A DNA stretch of 64,000 nucleotides from Maricaulis sp048270095. Lineage in GTDB: Bacteria; Pseudomonadota; Alphaproteobacteria; Caulobacterales; Maricaulaceae. A program made the position numbers and the translations under genes. Below, piece by piece: positions 53,647 through 62,887 of this stretch (its first letter is position 1; the number at the start of each line of letters is the position of its first letter). The stretch is from contig NZ_JBLWTL010000001.1 in the NCBI RefSeq assembly GCF_048270095.1, positions 1 through 64,000 on the forward strand, given 5' to 3'. Below the pieces are notes generated by a model. That model was given only the letters and a program-made list of their open reading frames with translations. It did no database searches and had not been told where the DNA came from.

Positions 53647-56322
53647 ATGGCTTCTCTCGACAGTTTTTCCTGTAAACGCACCCTCAATGTGGCCGGCGAC
53701 ACCTACGCCTACTACGATCTGAAGGTCGCCGAGCAAAACGGTCTGGCCGGAATTTCCCGCCTGCCGGCCTCGCTCAAGGTCCTGCTGGAAAACCTGCTGC
53801 GCTTTGAAGACAACAAGACCGTCACCAAGGCCGACATCCAGGCGATGGCCGAATGGCTGACGACCCGCAAATCGACCCATGAGATTGCCTATCGTCCGGC
53901 CCGCGTCGTGATGCAGGACTTCACCGGCGTTCCCGCCGTCGTCGATCTGGCCGCGATGCGTGATGCCGCCACCAAGCTGGGCGCCGATCCGCAGCGAATC
54001 AATCCACAGGTTCCCGTCGATCTGGTGATCGATCACTCGGTGATGGTGGATAATTTCGGCCATGCCGACAGTTTCGAGAAGAACGTCGAGCGCGAATATG
54101 AGCGCAATGGCGAACGTTACAAATTCCTCAAATGGGGCGCGTCCGCCTTCGCCAATTTCCGCGTTGTGCCACCGGGAACGGGCATCATCCACCAGGTCAA
54201 TCTGGAAAACCTGGCCCAATGCGTCTGGACCAAGGAAGAAGATGGCGAAACCATCGCCTATCCCGACACCTGCGTCGGAACGGACAGCCACACCACGATG
54301 ATCAATGGCCTGGCCGTGCTCGGCTGGGGTGTTGGCGGGATTGAAGCCGAAGCCGCCATGCTCGGCCAGCCGGTCTCGATGCTGATCCCGGAAGTGATCG
54401 GCTTTGAACTGACCGGCAAACTGCCGGAAGGCGCGACCGCGACCGATCTCGTCCTGGTCATCGTGCAGATGCTGCGCAAGAAGGGCGTGGTCGGTAAATT
54501 CGTGGAGTTCTACGGCAAGGGCCTCGACCATCTTTCGCTGGAGGATGAAGCCACAATCGCCAATATGGCGCCTGAATACGGCGCGACCTGCGGCTTCTTC
54601 CCGGTCGACAGGGAAACCCTCACCTACATGACCGCCACCGGCCGCGACGACAAGCGAGTCGCCCTGGTGGAAGCCTATTCCAAGGCTCAAGGCATGTACC
54701 GGCCTGACTACGAAGCCGATCCGATCTTCACCGACTCGCTGCATCTCGACATGGGCTCCGTCGTGCCGGCGATCTCCGGGCCGAAACGGCCGCAAGATCG
54801 CGTCATCCTCACCGAGGCCAAGCCGGCTTTCACCGAGGCGATGGGCAAGGAATTCAACAAGGCCAATGAAATGGCCAAATCGGCCCCGGTCGAAGGCGCG
54901 GACTACCGCATCACCAATGGCGATGTCGTGATTGCCGCCATTACGTCCTGCACCAATACGTCCAACCCGTCCGTCATGCTCGGCGCCGGCCTGCTGGCCC
55001 GCAATGCCGTGGCGCGCGGCCTCAAGGTGAAGCCCTGGGTCAAGACCTCGCTGGCGCCCGGTTCGCAAGTCGTCACCGACTATATGTTGCGTGCCGGCCT
55101 GCAGGATGATCTCGATGCGCTCGGCTTCAATCTGGTCGGTTATGGCTGCACCACCTGTATCGGTAATTCCGGTCCGCTGCCGGGCCCGATCTCCAAGGCC
55201 ATCAACGAGAATGACCTGGTCGCGACCTCAGTCCTGTCGGGCAATCGCAATTTCGAGGGCCGGATCAGCCCCGATGTGCGTGCCAATTACCTCGCCTCGC
55301 CGCCACTCGTGGTCGCCTATGCGATCGCCGGTTCGATGCAGATCGACATCACCAAGGAGCCGCTCGGCCAGGACCAGGACGGCAAGGACGTCTATCTGAA
55401 GGACATCTGGCCGTCCTCGGCCGAAATCGCCGAGACCGTGCGCACCTCGGTGACGCCGGACATGTTCGCAACGCGTTATGAGCATGTATTCCAGGGCGAC
55501 AAGGCCTGGCAGGGCATCGCGGTTCCAGAAGGCCTCAATTATGCCTGGGATCACACCTCGACCTATGTCCAGAACCCACCCTATTTCGAAGGCATGACGA
55601 TGGAACCGGATGCACCGGGCGATGTCGTCAATGCGCGGATCATGGGTCTGTTCGGCGACTCGATCACCACCGACCACATCTCGCCTGCCGGTTCGATCAA
55701 GGCCAGCAGCCCGGCCGGCCGCTATCTGCAGGAGCGGCAGGTTCCGGTGCTGGAATTCAACTCCTACGGCTCGCGCCGCGGCAATCATGAAGTCATGATG
55801 CGCGGAACCTTCGCCAATATCCGCATCAAGAACAAGATGCTGGACGGCGTTGAAGGCGGCTTCACCAAGAAAGACGGCCAGCAGGTCGATATCTTCGACG
55901 CCTGCATGGACTACCAGGCCGCCGGCATCCCGCTCGTCGTCTTCGGCGGCAAGGAATACGGCACCGGCTCCTCGCGTGACTGGGCCGCCAAGGGCACCCG
56001 TCTTCTGGGCGTCAAGGCCGTCATCGCCGAGAGCTTCGAGCGGATCCACCGCTCCAATCTGATCGGGATGGGTGTGCTGCCGCTGCAGTTCGAGGACGGT
56101 GCGTCCTGGGAAGGTCTCGGCATGACCGGCGATGAGAGCGTCAGCATCCTGGGCGTTGCCGAGATCGAGCCGCGCGCCCTGATGACCGTTGAGGTGACTT
56201 TCCCGGACGGCACGGTGAAGACCGCTTCGGTCCGCGCCCGTATCGATACCGAGAACGAGCTGGAATATTATCGCGATGGCGGCATCCTGCACTATGTGCT
56301 GCGCAATCTCGCCCGCTCATAG
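53647..56322 (+). CDS. acnA: Aconitate hydratase A
   Basis: An 891-residue AcnA/IRP-type aconitase converting citrate to isocitrate. The 4Fe-4S ligands are in ITSCTNTSNPS and GYGCTTCIGNSG; substrate-site regions include CVGTDSHTTMINGL, LGWGVGGIEAEAAMLGQP and the C-terminal KEYGTGSSRDWAAKG. Length and domain order are standard. The upstream leader has two small foldbacks. Confidence 0.97.
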   Translation: MASLDSFSCKRTLNVAGDTYAYYDLKVAEQNGLAGISRLPASLKVLLENLLRFEDNKTVTKADIQAMAEWLTTRKSTHEIAYRPARVVMQDFTGVPAVVDLAAMRDAATKLGADPQRINPQVPVDLVIDHSVMVDNFGHADSFEKNVEREYERNGERYKFLKWGASAFANFRVVPPGTGIIHQVNLENLAQCVWTKEEDGETIAYPDTCVGTDSHTTMINGLAVLGWGVGGIEAEAAMLGQPVSMLIPEVIGFELTGKLPEGATATDLVLVIVQMLRKKGVVGKFVEFYGKGLDHLSLEDEATIANMAPEYGATCGFFPVDRETLTYMTATGRDDKRVALVEAYSKAQGMYRPDYEADPIFTDSLHLDMGSVVPAISGPKRPQDRVILTEAKPAFTEAMGKEFNKANEMAKSAPVEGADYRITNGDVVIAAITSCTNTSNPSVMLGAGLLARNAVARGLKVKPWVKTSLAPGSQVVTDYMLRAGLQDDLDALGFNLVGYGCTTCIGNSGPLPGPISKAINENDLVATSVLSGNRNFEGRISPDVRANYLASPPLVVAYAIAGSMQIDITKEPLGQDQDGKDVYLKDIWPSSAEIAETVRTSVTPDMFATRYEHVFQGDKAWQGIAVPEGLNYAWDHTSTYVQNPPYFEGMTMEPDAPGDVVNARIMGLFGDSITTDHISPAGSIKASSPAGRYLQERQVPVLEFNSYGSRRGNHEVMMRGTFANIRIKNKMLDGVEGGFTKKDGQQVDIFDACMDYQAAGIPLVVFGGKEYGTGSSRDWAAKGTRLLGVKAVIAESFERIHRSNLIGMGVLPLQFEDGASWEGLGMTGDESVSILGVAEIEPRALMTVEVTFPDGTVKTASVRARIDTENELEYYRDGGILHYVLRNLARS

Positions 56323-56338
56323 GCCCTCATGATCAAGC

Positions 56339-56380
56339 CCCGCCCGCGTCACAGCCAAGTGATTGGCCGATGCGGGCGGG
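56339..56380. terminator. Nested hairpin after acnA
   Basis: CCCGCCCGC (56339-56347) pairs with GCGGGCGGG (56372-56380), enclosing a second stem GCCAA/TTGGC with a 4-base loop at 56354-56367. It lies 17 bases after the acnA stop. There is no T-tract, so it may be an mRNA-stabilising structure or a weak terminator. Confidence 0.5.
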
Positions 56381-56398
56381 CGTGATTATGTAATCAGC

Positions 56399-57130
56399 AT
56401 GCGCATCCTTGCTTCCATCCTGGCCATTTGCCTTCTCGTCCTGCCTGCCTCCGGACAGGTCCGGCCTGACGCCGCAGCGGCCGAGACCCGCCCCGTCCTG
56501 GTCGAGCTTTTCACCAGCCAGGGCTGCCCTTTGTGCCCGGAAGCCAATCGCTATCTCGGCGAACTCGACCAGCGTGACAATGTCTTCGTGCTCGCTTTCG
56601 GCGTGAGCTATTGGGACATGTATGGCTGGACCGACACCTATGCCCGCCCGGAATATGTCCAGCGCCAGCGCACCTATCTGCCGCGCCTGGGCGTCAACCG
56701 CCTCTATACGCCGCATTTCGTGGTCGACGGCGTCACCGACGCCCCGGGATGGGATCAGGACAAGGTGTCCGACGCTGTCAATGCGCGTCTGGACGCCATG
56801 CCCGACAGCCCCTCCATTCGCCTGGATGACGGCCCGTTCGGCTCATTCATCGTGCGACTTGATGGTGACGCACCGGAGACGAATCTCGATGTCTGGCTGG
56901 TGGCCTATGCGCCAGGCTGGGCGAGCGTCGAGATTGGGGCTGGCGAGAATGAAGGCCTCGAGATGCTTCACTACAATATGGTGAAAAGCCTGACCTATCT
57001 CGGCCGATGGTCGGGCGGGGAAGCCGAATATATGGGCGAAGCCTATCGCCGCCATGGCACGGTCGCCATCGTACAGGGTGCCAATGGCGGCCCGATCTAT
57101 GGCTATGCCCGGGTTGAACCGCAGCGCTGA
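56399..57130 (+). CDS. DUF1223 family thioredoxin-like exported protein
   Basis: A 243-residue secreted protein: signal peptide MRILASILAICLLVLPASGQ, then a thioredoxin-like fold with C43/C46 in ELFTSQGCPLCPEAN, LAFGVSYWDMYGW, TPHFVVDGV and C-terminal AIVQGANGGPIYGYARV. DUF1223 proteins are common in alphaproteobacteria and of unknown role; the CxxC pair suggests thiol chemistry in the periplasm. Start at 56399 gives a clean signal peptide. Confidence 0.88.
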   Translation: MRILASILAICLLVLPASGQVRPDAAAAETRPVLVELFTSQGCPLCPEANRYLGELDQRDNVFVLAFGVSYWDMYGWTDTYARPEYVQRQRTYLPRLGVNRLYTPHFVVDGVTDAPGWDQDKVSDAVNARLDAMPDSPSIRLDDGPFGSFIVRLDGDAPETNLDVWLVAYAPGWASVEIGAGENEGLEMLHYNMVKSLTYLGRWSGGEAEYMGEAYRRHGTVAIVQGANGGPIYGYARVEPQR

Positions 57131-57138
57131 GGCGAGGC

Positions 57139-57690
57139 CTAACGCGGTGCGCGCTTGGCCAATATCCGCTGCAGTGTCCGCCGGTGCATATTGAGTCGTC
57201 GTGCCGTCTCCGACACATTGTGATCGCATAATTCGAACACGCGCTGGATATGTTCCCAGCGGACGCGATCGGCCGACATCGGGTTTTCCGGGGGCTGCGG
57301 CTTGTCTTCCGGGCTCGCCAGCAGTGCCTTGATGACATCATCGGCATCGGCAGGCTTGGACAGATAATCGATGGCTCCGGCCTTCACGGCGGCGACAGCC
57401 GTGGCGATATTGCCATAACCGGTCAGCATGACGACCCGGCAATCCGGGCGTGAGGCGTGCAGGGCCTTCACCACTTCCAGCCCGTCCCCGTCGGTCAGAC
57501 GCAGATCCAGCACGGCAAAGGCCGGCGGATTCTGGCGCGCAATCTCCTCGGCCTCATCAACCGTACCAACAGCGGAGACGACAAAACCGCGACTGGTCAT
57601 CGCCCGCCCGAGACGGGTGCGGAAGGGTGCATCATCGTCGAGAATGAGCAGGGTGCGGTCTTCAGGCATGTCGTATTCAATATCGTCCAC
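57139..57690 (-). CDS. regA: Redox response regulator RegA (ActR/PrrA)
   Basis: A 183-residue two-component regulator. The receiver domain has acidic D18-D20, phospho-acceptor D62 (FAVLDLRLTDGDG), Thr in VMLTGYG and Lys in YLSKPAD. The Fis-type helix-turn-helix is the RegA hallmark: ADRVRWEHIQRVFELC through NVSETARRLNMHRRTLQRIL. RegA controls respiration, heme and TCA genes with oxygen. The GTG start at 57690 has GAGGACG upstream; ATG at 57669 is an alternative. It follows regB by 41 bases. Confidence 0.96.
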   Translation of the reverse strand: MDDIEYDMPEDRTLLILDDDAPFRTRLGRAMTSRGFVVSAVGTVDEAEEIARQNPPAFAVLDLRLTDGDGLEVVKALHASRPDCRVVMLTGYGNIATAVAAVKAGAIDYLSKPADADDVIKALLASPEDKPQPPENPMSADRVRWEHIQRVFELCDHNVSETARRLNMHRRTLQRILAKRAPR

Positions 57691-57731
57691 GGCGGCGTCC
57701 TCGCGATTCGGTATCTGTCTGTCTGTTATTA

Positions 57732-59057
57732 CTAACGAAGGATCGGCGGCGCCTCTACCCGATTGCGCGGCCAGACGATTGTAACCTGGGCGCCGCCCTG
57801 GGGTGAAACATTGTCGAACGCTACCCGGCCGCCGGTTTTCTCGATCATCGTCTTGGCAATGAATACGCCCAGGCCCAGCCCACCCTGGCCGGGCGTGCCG
57901 GAACGTGTGGTGACATAGGGCTCGCCGATCTTGGACAGAATCTCGGGCTTGAAACCGGTCCCGTCATCACAAATCGTCACGCGCAGGCTCTCGGCATCCC
58001 AGCAGCCCTCGACCGTGACACGCGTGGCCGCGAAATCGACAGCATTTTCGACGAAATTGCCAATCGCATAGAGCATTTCCGGCATGCGGCGCAGCATCGG
58101 GGCGGGCCCCATCCCGCCGGCTTCGGCAAGGCTGACATCAAGCATCGGACCCAGTCCGCGCAAGGGCGTACTGGCCTCTTCAAGGGCGGCGAGCAGATCG
58201 ACCCGGTCATGGCGCTCATCGGTGACAGCCTGCTCCTGGCTCAGACGTTTGAGGATATCGCGGCAGCGGCGCGCCTGGGTCACCATCAACTCGGCGTCCT
58301 CGCGCAGCAGGTCATTATCATGGACCTCGCGCAGCATTTCCTTGGCCGTCAACTGGATCGTGGCCAGCGGCGTACCGAGCTCGTGCGCGGCCGCGGCGGC
58401 CAGCGCTCCGAGTGCCGACAGCCGCTGCTCGCGGGACAGGACGCTCTGGGTTGCCGCCAACGCGGTTGCCATGCGGCGTCCTTCCTGACTGACGCGCCAG
58501 GAATAGACGGCGGTGAAAGCCACAGCGATGAAAATCGCGCACCACAGGCCCAGCACATACATCTCGGGCAAATGGATCGTCTCGCCGGCCAGCCAGGGCA
58601 GGGGCAGGCTCCACAGCCACATCACCCCGGTCCCGGCCATGGCGATCAGGGCCACGCCGAGCGCCCAGCGCTGTGGCAGGGCCGCGACAGCGATGGTGAC
58701 GGGCGCGGTCAGCATCACGATGAAGGGATTTTGCAGCCCGCCGGTCAGGATAAGAAGGGCGCAAAGTTGGAGCACGTCATAGCTGAGCTGGGCGAAGGCC
58801 TCCCAATCCTTGGCGAATTGCTGCGGCGGCACAGACAGGGTCAGCCAGGTATTGATCCAGGCGCTGACCATGATGACGCCGAGACAGACGCCGATCGGCA
58901 GATCGAAGCCAACGACATAATGTATGAGCAGAACGGTCAGGGTCTGACCCGCCACCGCCAGCCAGCGCAGCATGACCAGCGTGCGCAGGCGCAAGCGCCC
59001 GAACACCGGCGTCAGATGCGCGTCACTGCCATACGGGTCCCAATCAGCGTCGAGCAT
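57732..59057 (-). CDS. regB: Redox sensor histidine kinase RegB (PrrB)
   Basis: A 441-residue membrane kinase with six helices in the first 190 residues. The quinone-sensing GGLQNPF is at 106-112. Phospho-His H225 lies in AAAAHELGTPLATI and the redox-active C265 in QARRCRDIL, the same numbers as in Rhodobacter capsulatus RegB. The ATPase domain has NFVENAVDFA, CDDGTGF and GQGGLGLGVFIAK. The start at 59057 is chosen; the frame to 59810 is antisense to senC. A TATAAT lies 74-79 bases upstream on the minus strand. Confidence 0.96.
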   Translation of the reverse strand: MLDADWDPYGSDAHLTPVFGRLRLRTLVMLRWLAVAGQTLTVLLIHYVVGFDLPIGVCLGVIMVSAWINTWLTLSVPPQQFAKDWEAFAQLSYDVLQLCALLILTGGLQNPFIVMLTAPVTIAVAALPQRWALGVALIAMAGTGVMWLWSLPLPWLAGETIHLPEMYVLGLWCAIFIAVAFTAVYSWRVSQEGRRMATALAATQSVLSREQRLSALGALAAAAAHELGTPLATIQLTAKEMLREVHDNDLLREDAELMVTQARRCRDILKRLSQEQAVTDERHDRVDLLAALEEASTPLRGLGPMLDVSLAEAGGMGPAPMLRRMPEMLYAIGNFVENAVDFAATRVTVEGCWDAESLRVTICDDGTGFKPEILSKIGEPYVTTRSGTPGQGGLGLGVFIAKTMIEKTGGRVAFDNVSPQGGAQVTIVWPRNRVEAPPILR

Positions 59058-59130
59058 TGGCTGGCTCCGGTCATACAGCGAAGTCGATGGACAGGCGGAT
59101 CGAGCCGTCCTAGCTTCGCATCTGCAGCAA

Positions 59131-59136
59131 ATTATA
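59131..59136 (-). promoter_or_regulatory. Candidate regB -10 element
   Basis: A perfect TATAAT on the minus strand about 75 bases before the regB start, within the 132-base divergent regB/senC region. No convincing -35 was found, so it may depend on an activator. Confidence 0.35.
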
Positions 59137-59189
59137 TCCGGGGCGGCATAGCATGCTTTGTCCGCCTTCGGATAGTTGATGGAGCGCAA

Positions 59190-59843
59190 ATGCAACGAGC
59201 CTGGATCTGGTTGATCATTGCCCTGCCCATGATTGTGGTGATCGGGTTCTTCACGCTGATGCTCACGGATGAGAGCCAGCGCGAGACGCGGCGTGCGCCA
59301 ACGCGCACCAGTGGCGAAGCGCTGATTGGCGGCCCGTTCACACTGGTCGATCAGACCGGGCAGACCGTCACTGAAGCCGATTTCCACGGCCGCGCCATGC
59401 TGATCTATTTCGGCTACACGTATTGCCCCGACGTATGCCCCTTCTCCCTGCAGATCATGGCCGCAGCGCTCGAGCAGCTCGAGCCTGAGCAGCGCGCCCG
59501 GATCCAGCCCATCCTGATCACGATCGACCCGCAGCGCGATACAGTCGACCAGCTGGCCCAATATGTCGCCTCGCCGGCCTTCCCGCCCGATCTGGTCGGA
59601 CTGACCGGAAGCCAGGAACAGATCGCCAATGTCGCTGGCGTCTACCGCGTCGCCTTCCGGCGCAGTGCCGGCGAAGACGGCGAGGACGAGACCAGCGATG
59701 ATTATCTGATGGATCACAGCTCCATCGTCTATCTGATGGATTCTGAAGGGCGTTTCGTAGACGTCTTTTCCCATGGCTCCGACCCGCAAACGATGGCGGC
59801 CCGGCTGCAAGAATTCCTTGAGGAAGAAGGTTCATCCTCATGA
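59190..59843 (+). CDS. senC: SCO1/SenC copper chaperone
   Basis: A 217-residue membrane-tethered periplasmic copper protein needed for CuA/CuB assembly in cytochrome oxidases. One N-terminal helix, then the thioredoxin fold with C79/C83 in YTYCPDVCPF and the third ligand H176 in LMDHSSIVYLMD. Start at 59190 has GGAGCG just before it; the large frame upstream is antisense to regB. Divergent from regB, the same arrangement as senC/regB in Rhodobacter. Confidence 0.94.
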   Translation: MQRAWIWLIIALPMIVVIGFFTLMLTDESQRETRRAPTRTSGEALIGGPFTLVDQTGQTVTEADFHGRAMLIYFGYTYCPDVCPFSLQIMAAALEQLEPEQRARIQPILITIDPQRDTVDQLAQYVASPAFPPDLVGLTGSQEQIANVAGVYRVAFRRSAGEDGEDETSDDYLMDHSSIVYLMDSEGRFVDVFSHGSDPQTMAARLQEFLEEEGSSS

Positions 59844-59882
59844 GCATTGCCGGTTTCGGCAATGTCGGTCCCAGGAGGACTC

Positions 59883-61145
59883 ATGCTTTATAGTGTGTAC
59901 GAGTTAAACCGTTTGGCCATGACGCCATGGCGCGCCGCTGCCAATGCCACCCGCCAGATGATGCAGGCGCCCTGGAATCCCATGGGCGACACCTATGCAG
60001 GGCGCACCATGGCCGCCGCCGCCGATCTGTTCGAGACCATGACGCGGCGCTATGTGAAGCCGGAATGGAATCTGGAGCCGGTCGAGGTCAATGGCCACAG
60101 AATTCCCGTCACCGAGACCGTCGTGTGGAACCAGCCCTGGTGCAATATGCTGCACTTTGTGCGCGACCCGCAGGCGCTCAAGGCGGCCGGCGTCAAGACG
60201 ACCCAGCCCAAAGTCCTGTTCGTCGCGCCGATGTCCGGCCACTACGCCACTCTGCTGCGCGGCACGGTCGAGGCCTTCCTGCCCGATCATGAAGTCTACA
60301 TCACAGACTGGAAGGATGCGCGCAGCGTCCCGGTCACCGATGGCCGTTTCGATCTTGACGACTTCACCACCTATGTCCGCGCCATGCTGACCGAGCTGGG
60401 CCCGGACACGCATGTGGTCGCCGTCTGTCAGCCCGGCCCGCCAACCCTGGCCGCGATCGCCCTGATGGCCGAGGACAAGGATCCCGCCCGGCCCCTGACC
60501 ATGACCTTCATGGGCTCGCCGATCGACACCCGCCTGTCACCGACGGTTCCCAACAAGCTGGCCCAGGAAAAGCCCTTCAGCTGGTTTGCCGACAATCTGA
60601 TCCATACGGTGACGATGCCCAATGCCGGCGCCATGCGCCGCGTCTATCCGGGCTTCCTGCAGCTGGCCGGTTTCGTGAACATGAATCTCGACCGCCATGT
60701 CGACGCCCACAAGGACTATTTCGCCAATATGGTGAAGGGCGATGGCGATGAAGCCGACCGCCACCGCACCTTCTATGACGAATATCTCGCCGTGATGGAT
60801 CTGAGCGAGGAATTCTACCTGCAGACGATCAGCGATGTCTTCCAGGAGCACAAGCTGGCCACCGGAACGCAGGACGTGAAGGGCCGCCTTGTCGTGCCGT
60901 CCAGCATTACCGATGTCGCCTTGCTCACTGTCGAGGGCGAGAATGATGATATTTCCGGCATCGGCCAGACCCAGGCGGCGCACACACTGTGCTCGCAACT
61001 GCCCGACAGTCTGAAAGAAGACTGGGTCCAGCCCGAAGTCGGCCATTACGGCGTCTTCAACGGCCGGCGCTTCCGCGAGCAGGTCGCACCCATGATGAAA
61101 CGCTTCATGGCGGACAAAGGTGCTGCGGTGCGCAAGAACCGTTGA
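59883..61145 (+). CDS. phaZ: Intracellular polyhydroxyalkanoate depolymerase
   Basis: A 420-residue alpha/beta hydrolase of the intracellular PhaZ family. The nucleophile is the Cys of VVAVCQPGPPTLAA (family members use Cys), the acid is in VEGENDDISGIGQT and the His in VGHYGVFNGRRF. The N-terminus MLYSVYELNRLAMTPWRAAANA is characteristic. It mobilises stored poly-3-hydroxybutyrate to hydroxyacids. AGGAGG precedes the start. It lies 39 bases after senC. Confidence 0.93.
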   Translation: MLYSVYELNRLAMTPWRAAANATRQMMQAPWNPMGDTYAGRTMAAAADLFETMTRRYVKPEWNLEPVEVNGHRIPVTETVVWNQPWCNMLHFVRDPQALKAAGVKTTQPKVLFVAPMSGHYATLLRGTVEAFLPDHEVYITDWKDARSVPVTDGRFDLDDFTTYVRAMLTELGPDTHVVAVCQPGPPTLAAIALMAEDKDPARPLTMTFMGSPIDTRLSPTVPNKLAQEKPFSWFADNLIHTVTMPNAGAMRRVYPGFLQLAGFVNMNLDRHVDAHKDYFANMVKGDGDEADRHRTFYDEYLAVMDLSEEFYLQTISDVFQEHKLATGTQDVKGRLVVPSSITDVALLTVEGENDDISGIGQTQAAHTLCSQLPDSLKEDWVQPEVGHYGVFNGRRFREQVAPMMKRFMADKGAAVRKNR

Positions 61146-61152
61146 TCAATTC

Positions 61153-61179
61153 CCGGCGGGCGGTCTGACCGCCCGCCGG
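61153..61179. terminator. Hairpin between phaZ and convergent gene
   Basis: A perfect 12-bp stem, CCGGCGGGCGGT/ACCGCCCGCCGG, with a 3-base loop, seven bases after the phaZ stop. No T-tract follows on either strand; position between convergent genes suggests a bidirectional terminator. Confidence 0.65.
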
Positions 61180-61198
61180 AAGGATTGTCCCTCACACC

Positions 61199-62785
61199 TC
61201 AGCGCCCCGGCGGTGCCTCAGCGCTCACGGCCAGTCCCAGGGCTTCGAAATCAATCGCCCCGGCCTCGCTCCCGGCCCGGATCTCGCCAATGCTGACGGG
61301 TACAGGCGGCTGCATCACAATTTCCAGCGTGCCGCCCTGGGCGAGGAAGGTGGAAACCGCCGACGCCAGCTGCGTGACCAGTATCTGTGGCATCTCCGGC
61401 GGCGCCGACATAAGACCGACCATCACCAGAATTCCCGCCTGGGACCGCATCTCCGCTGGCGTAATGCCCTGGGCCACCGCGCCTGCCGCATAGGCGCGCT
61501 CCAGCATGGAGTCATCTTCAAGTCTCAGGGCGATCCGGTTGATCACCAGGGGGTCGGCAGCCGCCGAAAGGCCTTCGCTATCAGGCGCGGTTTTGCCGTC
61601 TACGGTCGCTGACGAGGTTCCGAGCAAACGGCGCTGATTGGCCAGGAACTCGGGGTATCCGCTGAAATCATGGGTGAAATCCAGCCGGAAGCCGTCCCGC
61701 AGCGCCAGGTAATTCTCGCCGGTGGTGAAGACGCGTCCGCTCTGCGGATCATAGACGGAATGCCCCTCCAGGCTTAGATCGAGGGTCTCATAGCCCAATT
61801 GGCCAAATCTGTCGGAAAGCCGCTCCCCGGCGGGGTGCTGCGGGTTGGGCACGATGCGCAGCGACCCCAGACGCATCTGTGTATCAAGCACGTCATCCTG
61901 CGACTCCATGGTGACGACGAACTCGTCAAGGCTCACCTGCTGACCGGGAATGGCGGCGCGAAAATCGCGGACCCGAAGCCGGTCGAACAGGTCGAGCTGC
62001 TCGCCCATCTCCATGTCGAGATAGCTCCTGAAGAAACCCGATTCTGCGGGGTCGGCCGCGAACAGGTCCAGCACACTGAACGGGCTGGATATCCTGAGCC
62101 CATCCACGGACAGTTCGGCCAATTCCAGATTATTGGTGCCCGCGTCGCTCTCCACCGTGGCGGTCAGCCCGAGGAGTTCAAAGCGTTGCAGCGCATTGTC
62201 GGTATAGCCGACGAAGGCAAGTCGATCGAAGGAAAATGAGGCCCCGGCGTCCGGCTCCCGATCCGGTTCGACGGCATCATCGACGGAGAGCACGCCGAAG
62301 CGATACAAATCCTTGTCCGCGCCAACCTCGGCGCCACGATCACCGCGCAATACGCGTCCAAGATTGGCGGACATTTCCGCATTGGGCGCTTCCAGCCTCA
62401 CCCGGCCAAGCGTGAAACCGATCTCTCCCTCGTCGAGAACCTGCTCAATATCCTCAAGCACGAAGGCGTGGAGTCGCAGCCTGCCGGCGCTGTCGAGCCG
62501 GGGGGAATCGAGGATCATGCGGGCCGCATGCACGACACCAGCCGGCGTCGCCTCATCGCGCTCCAGATTAATCACAACATTGGTGAAGGTGTAGGTCCCG
62601 CGCCGGAAGTCCGCGCGTTCGAAAGAGACAAATTCATTATCCGCACCGTCCAGCCGGATGGCGGCGAGGGCCGCATCAGCGTCGGCGCGCGCGAGTTGCG
62701 GCAGATGCTGGGCGTGCACACTGCTGAGCGGAGCCAGTCCAGGAAGCATCGCCACGAGTGCGACGGCCATCAAAGCGCGTTTCAT
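61199..62785 (-). CDS. Large exported protein of unknown function
   Basis: A 528-residue protein with a signal peptide (MKRALMAVALVAMLPGLAPLSSVHAQ). The mature part is rich in alternating strands (YTFTNVVINLER, GRLRLHAFVLEDI, FELLGLTATVES, RVRDFRAAIPG), as in AsmA-like or other periplasmic beta-rich proteins. The C-terminal SAPPEMPQILVTQLASAVSTFL region is helical. No family recognised. Start at 62785 has AAAGGGACG upstream; the frame to a TTG at 62803 is less likely. Confidence 0.75.
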   Translation of the reverse strand: MKRALMAVALVAMLPGLAPLSSVHAQHLPQLARADADAALAAIRLDGADNEFVSFERADFRRGTYTFTNVVINLERDEATPAGVVHAARMILDSPRLDSAGRLRLHAFVLEDIEQVLDEGEIGFTLGRVRLEAPNAEMSANLGRVLRGDRGAEVGADKDLYRFGVLSVDDAVEPDREPDAGASFSFDRLAFVGYTDNALQRFELLGLTATVESDAGTNNLELAELSVDGLRISSPFSVLDLFAADPAESGFFRSYLDMEMGEQLDLFDRLRVRDFRAAIPGQQVSLDEFVVTMESQDDVLDTQMRLGSLRIVPNPQHPAGERLSDRFGQLGYETLDLSLEGHSVYDPQSGRVFTTGENYLALRDGFRLDFTHDFSGYPEFLANQRRLLGTSSATVDGKTAPDSEGLSAAADPLVINRIALRLEDDSMLERAYAAGAVAQGITPAEMRSQAGILVMVGLMSAPPEMPQILVTQLASAVSTFLAQGGTLEIVMQPPVPVSIGEIRAGSEAGAIDFEALGLAVSAEAPPGR

Positions 62786-62887
62786 CGCGTCCCTTTCATT
62801 CAACCTTGGTGTCAGAACGCAATCTAACAGGCTGAATGTGACGCGTCGCGGGCGGTTTGATGGTTTTCAGGCGATTTTCGCCGGGGT

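Noticed and set aside
58209..59189. Long N-terminal extension of the SenC frame
   Set aside because: It runs antisense through regB; the true start with ribosome site is at 59190.
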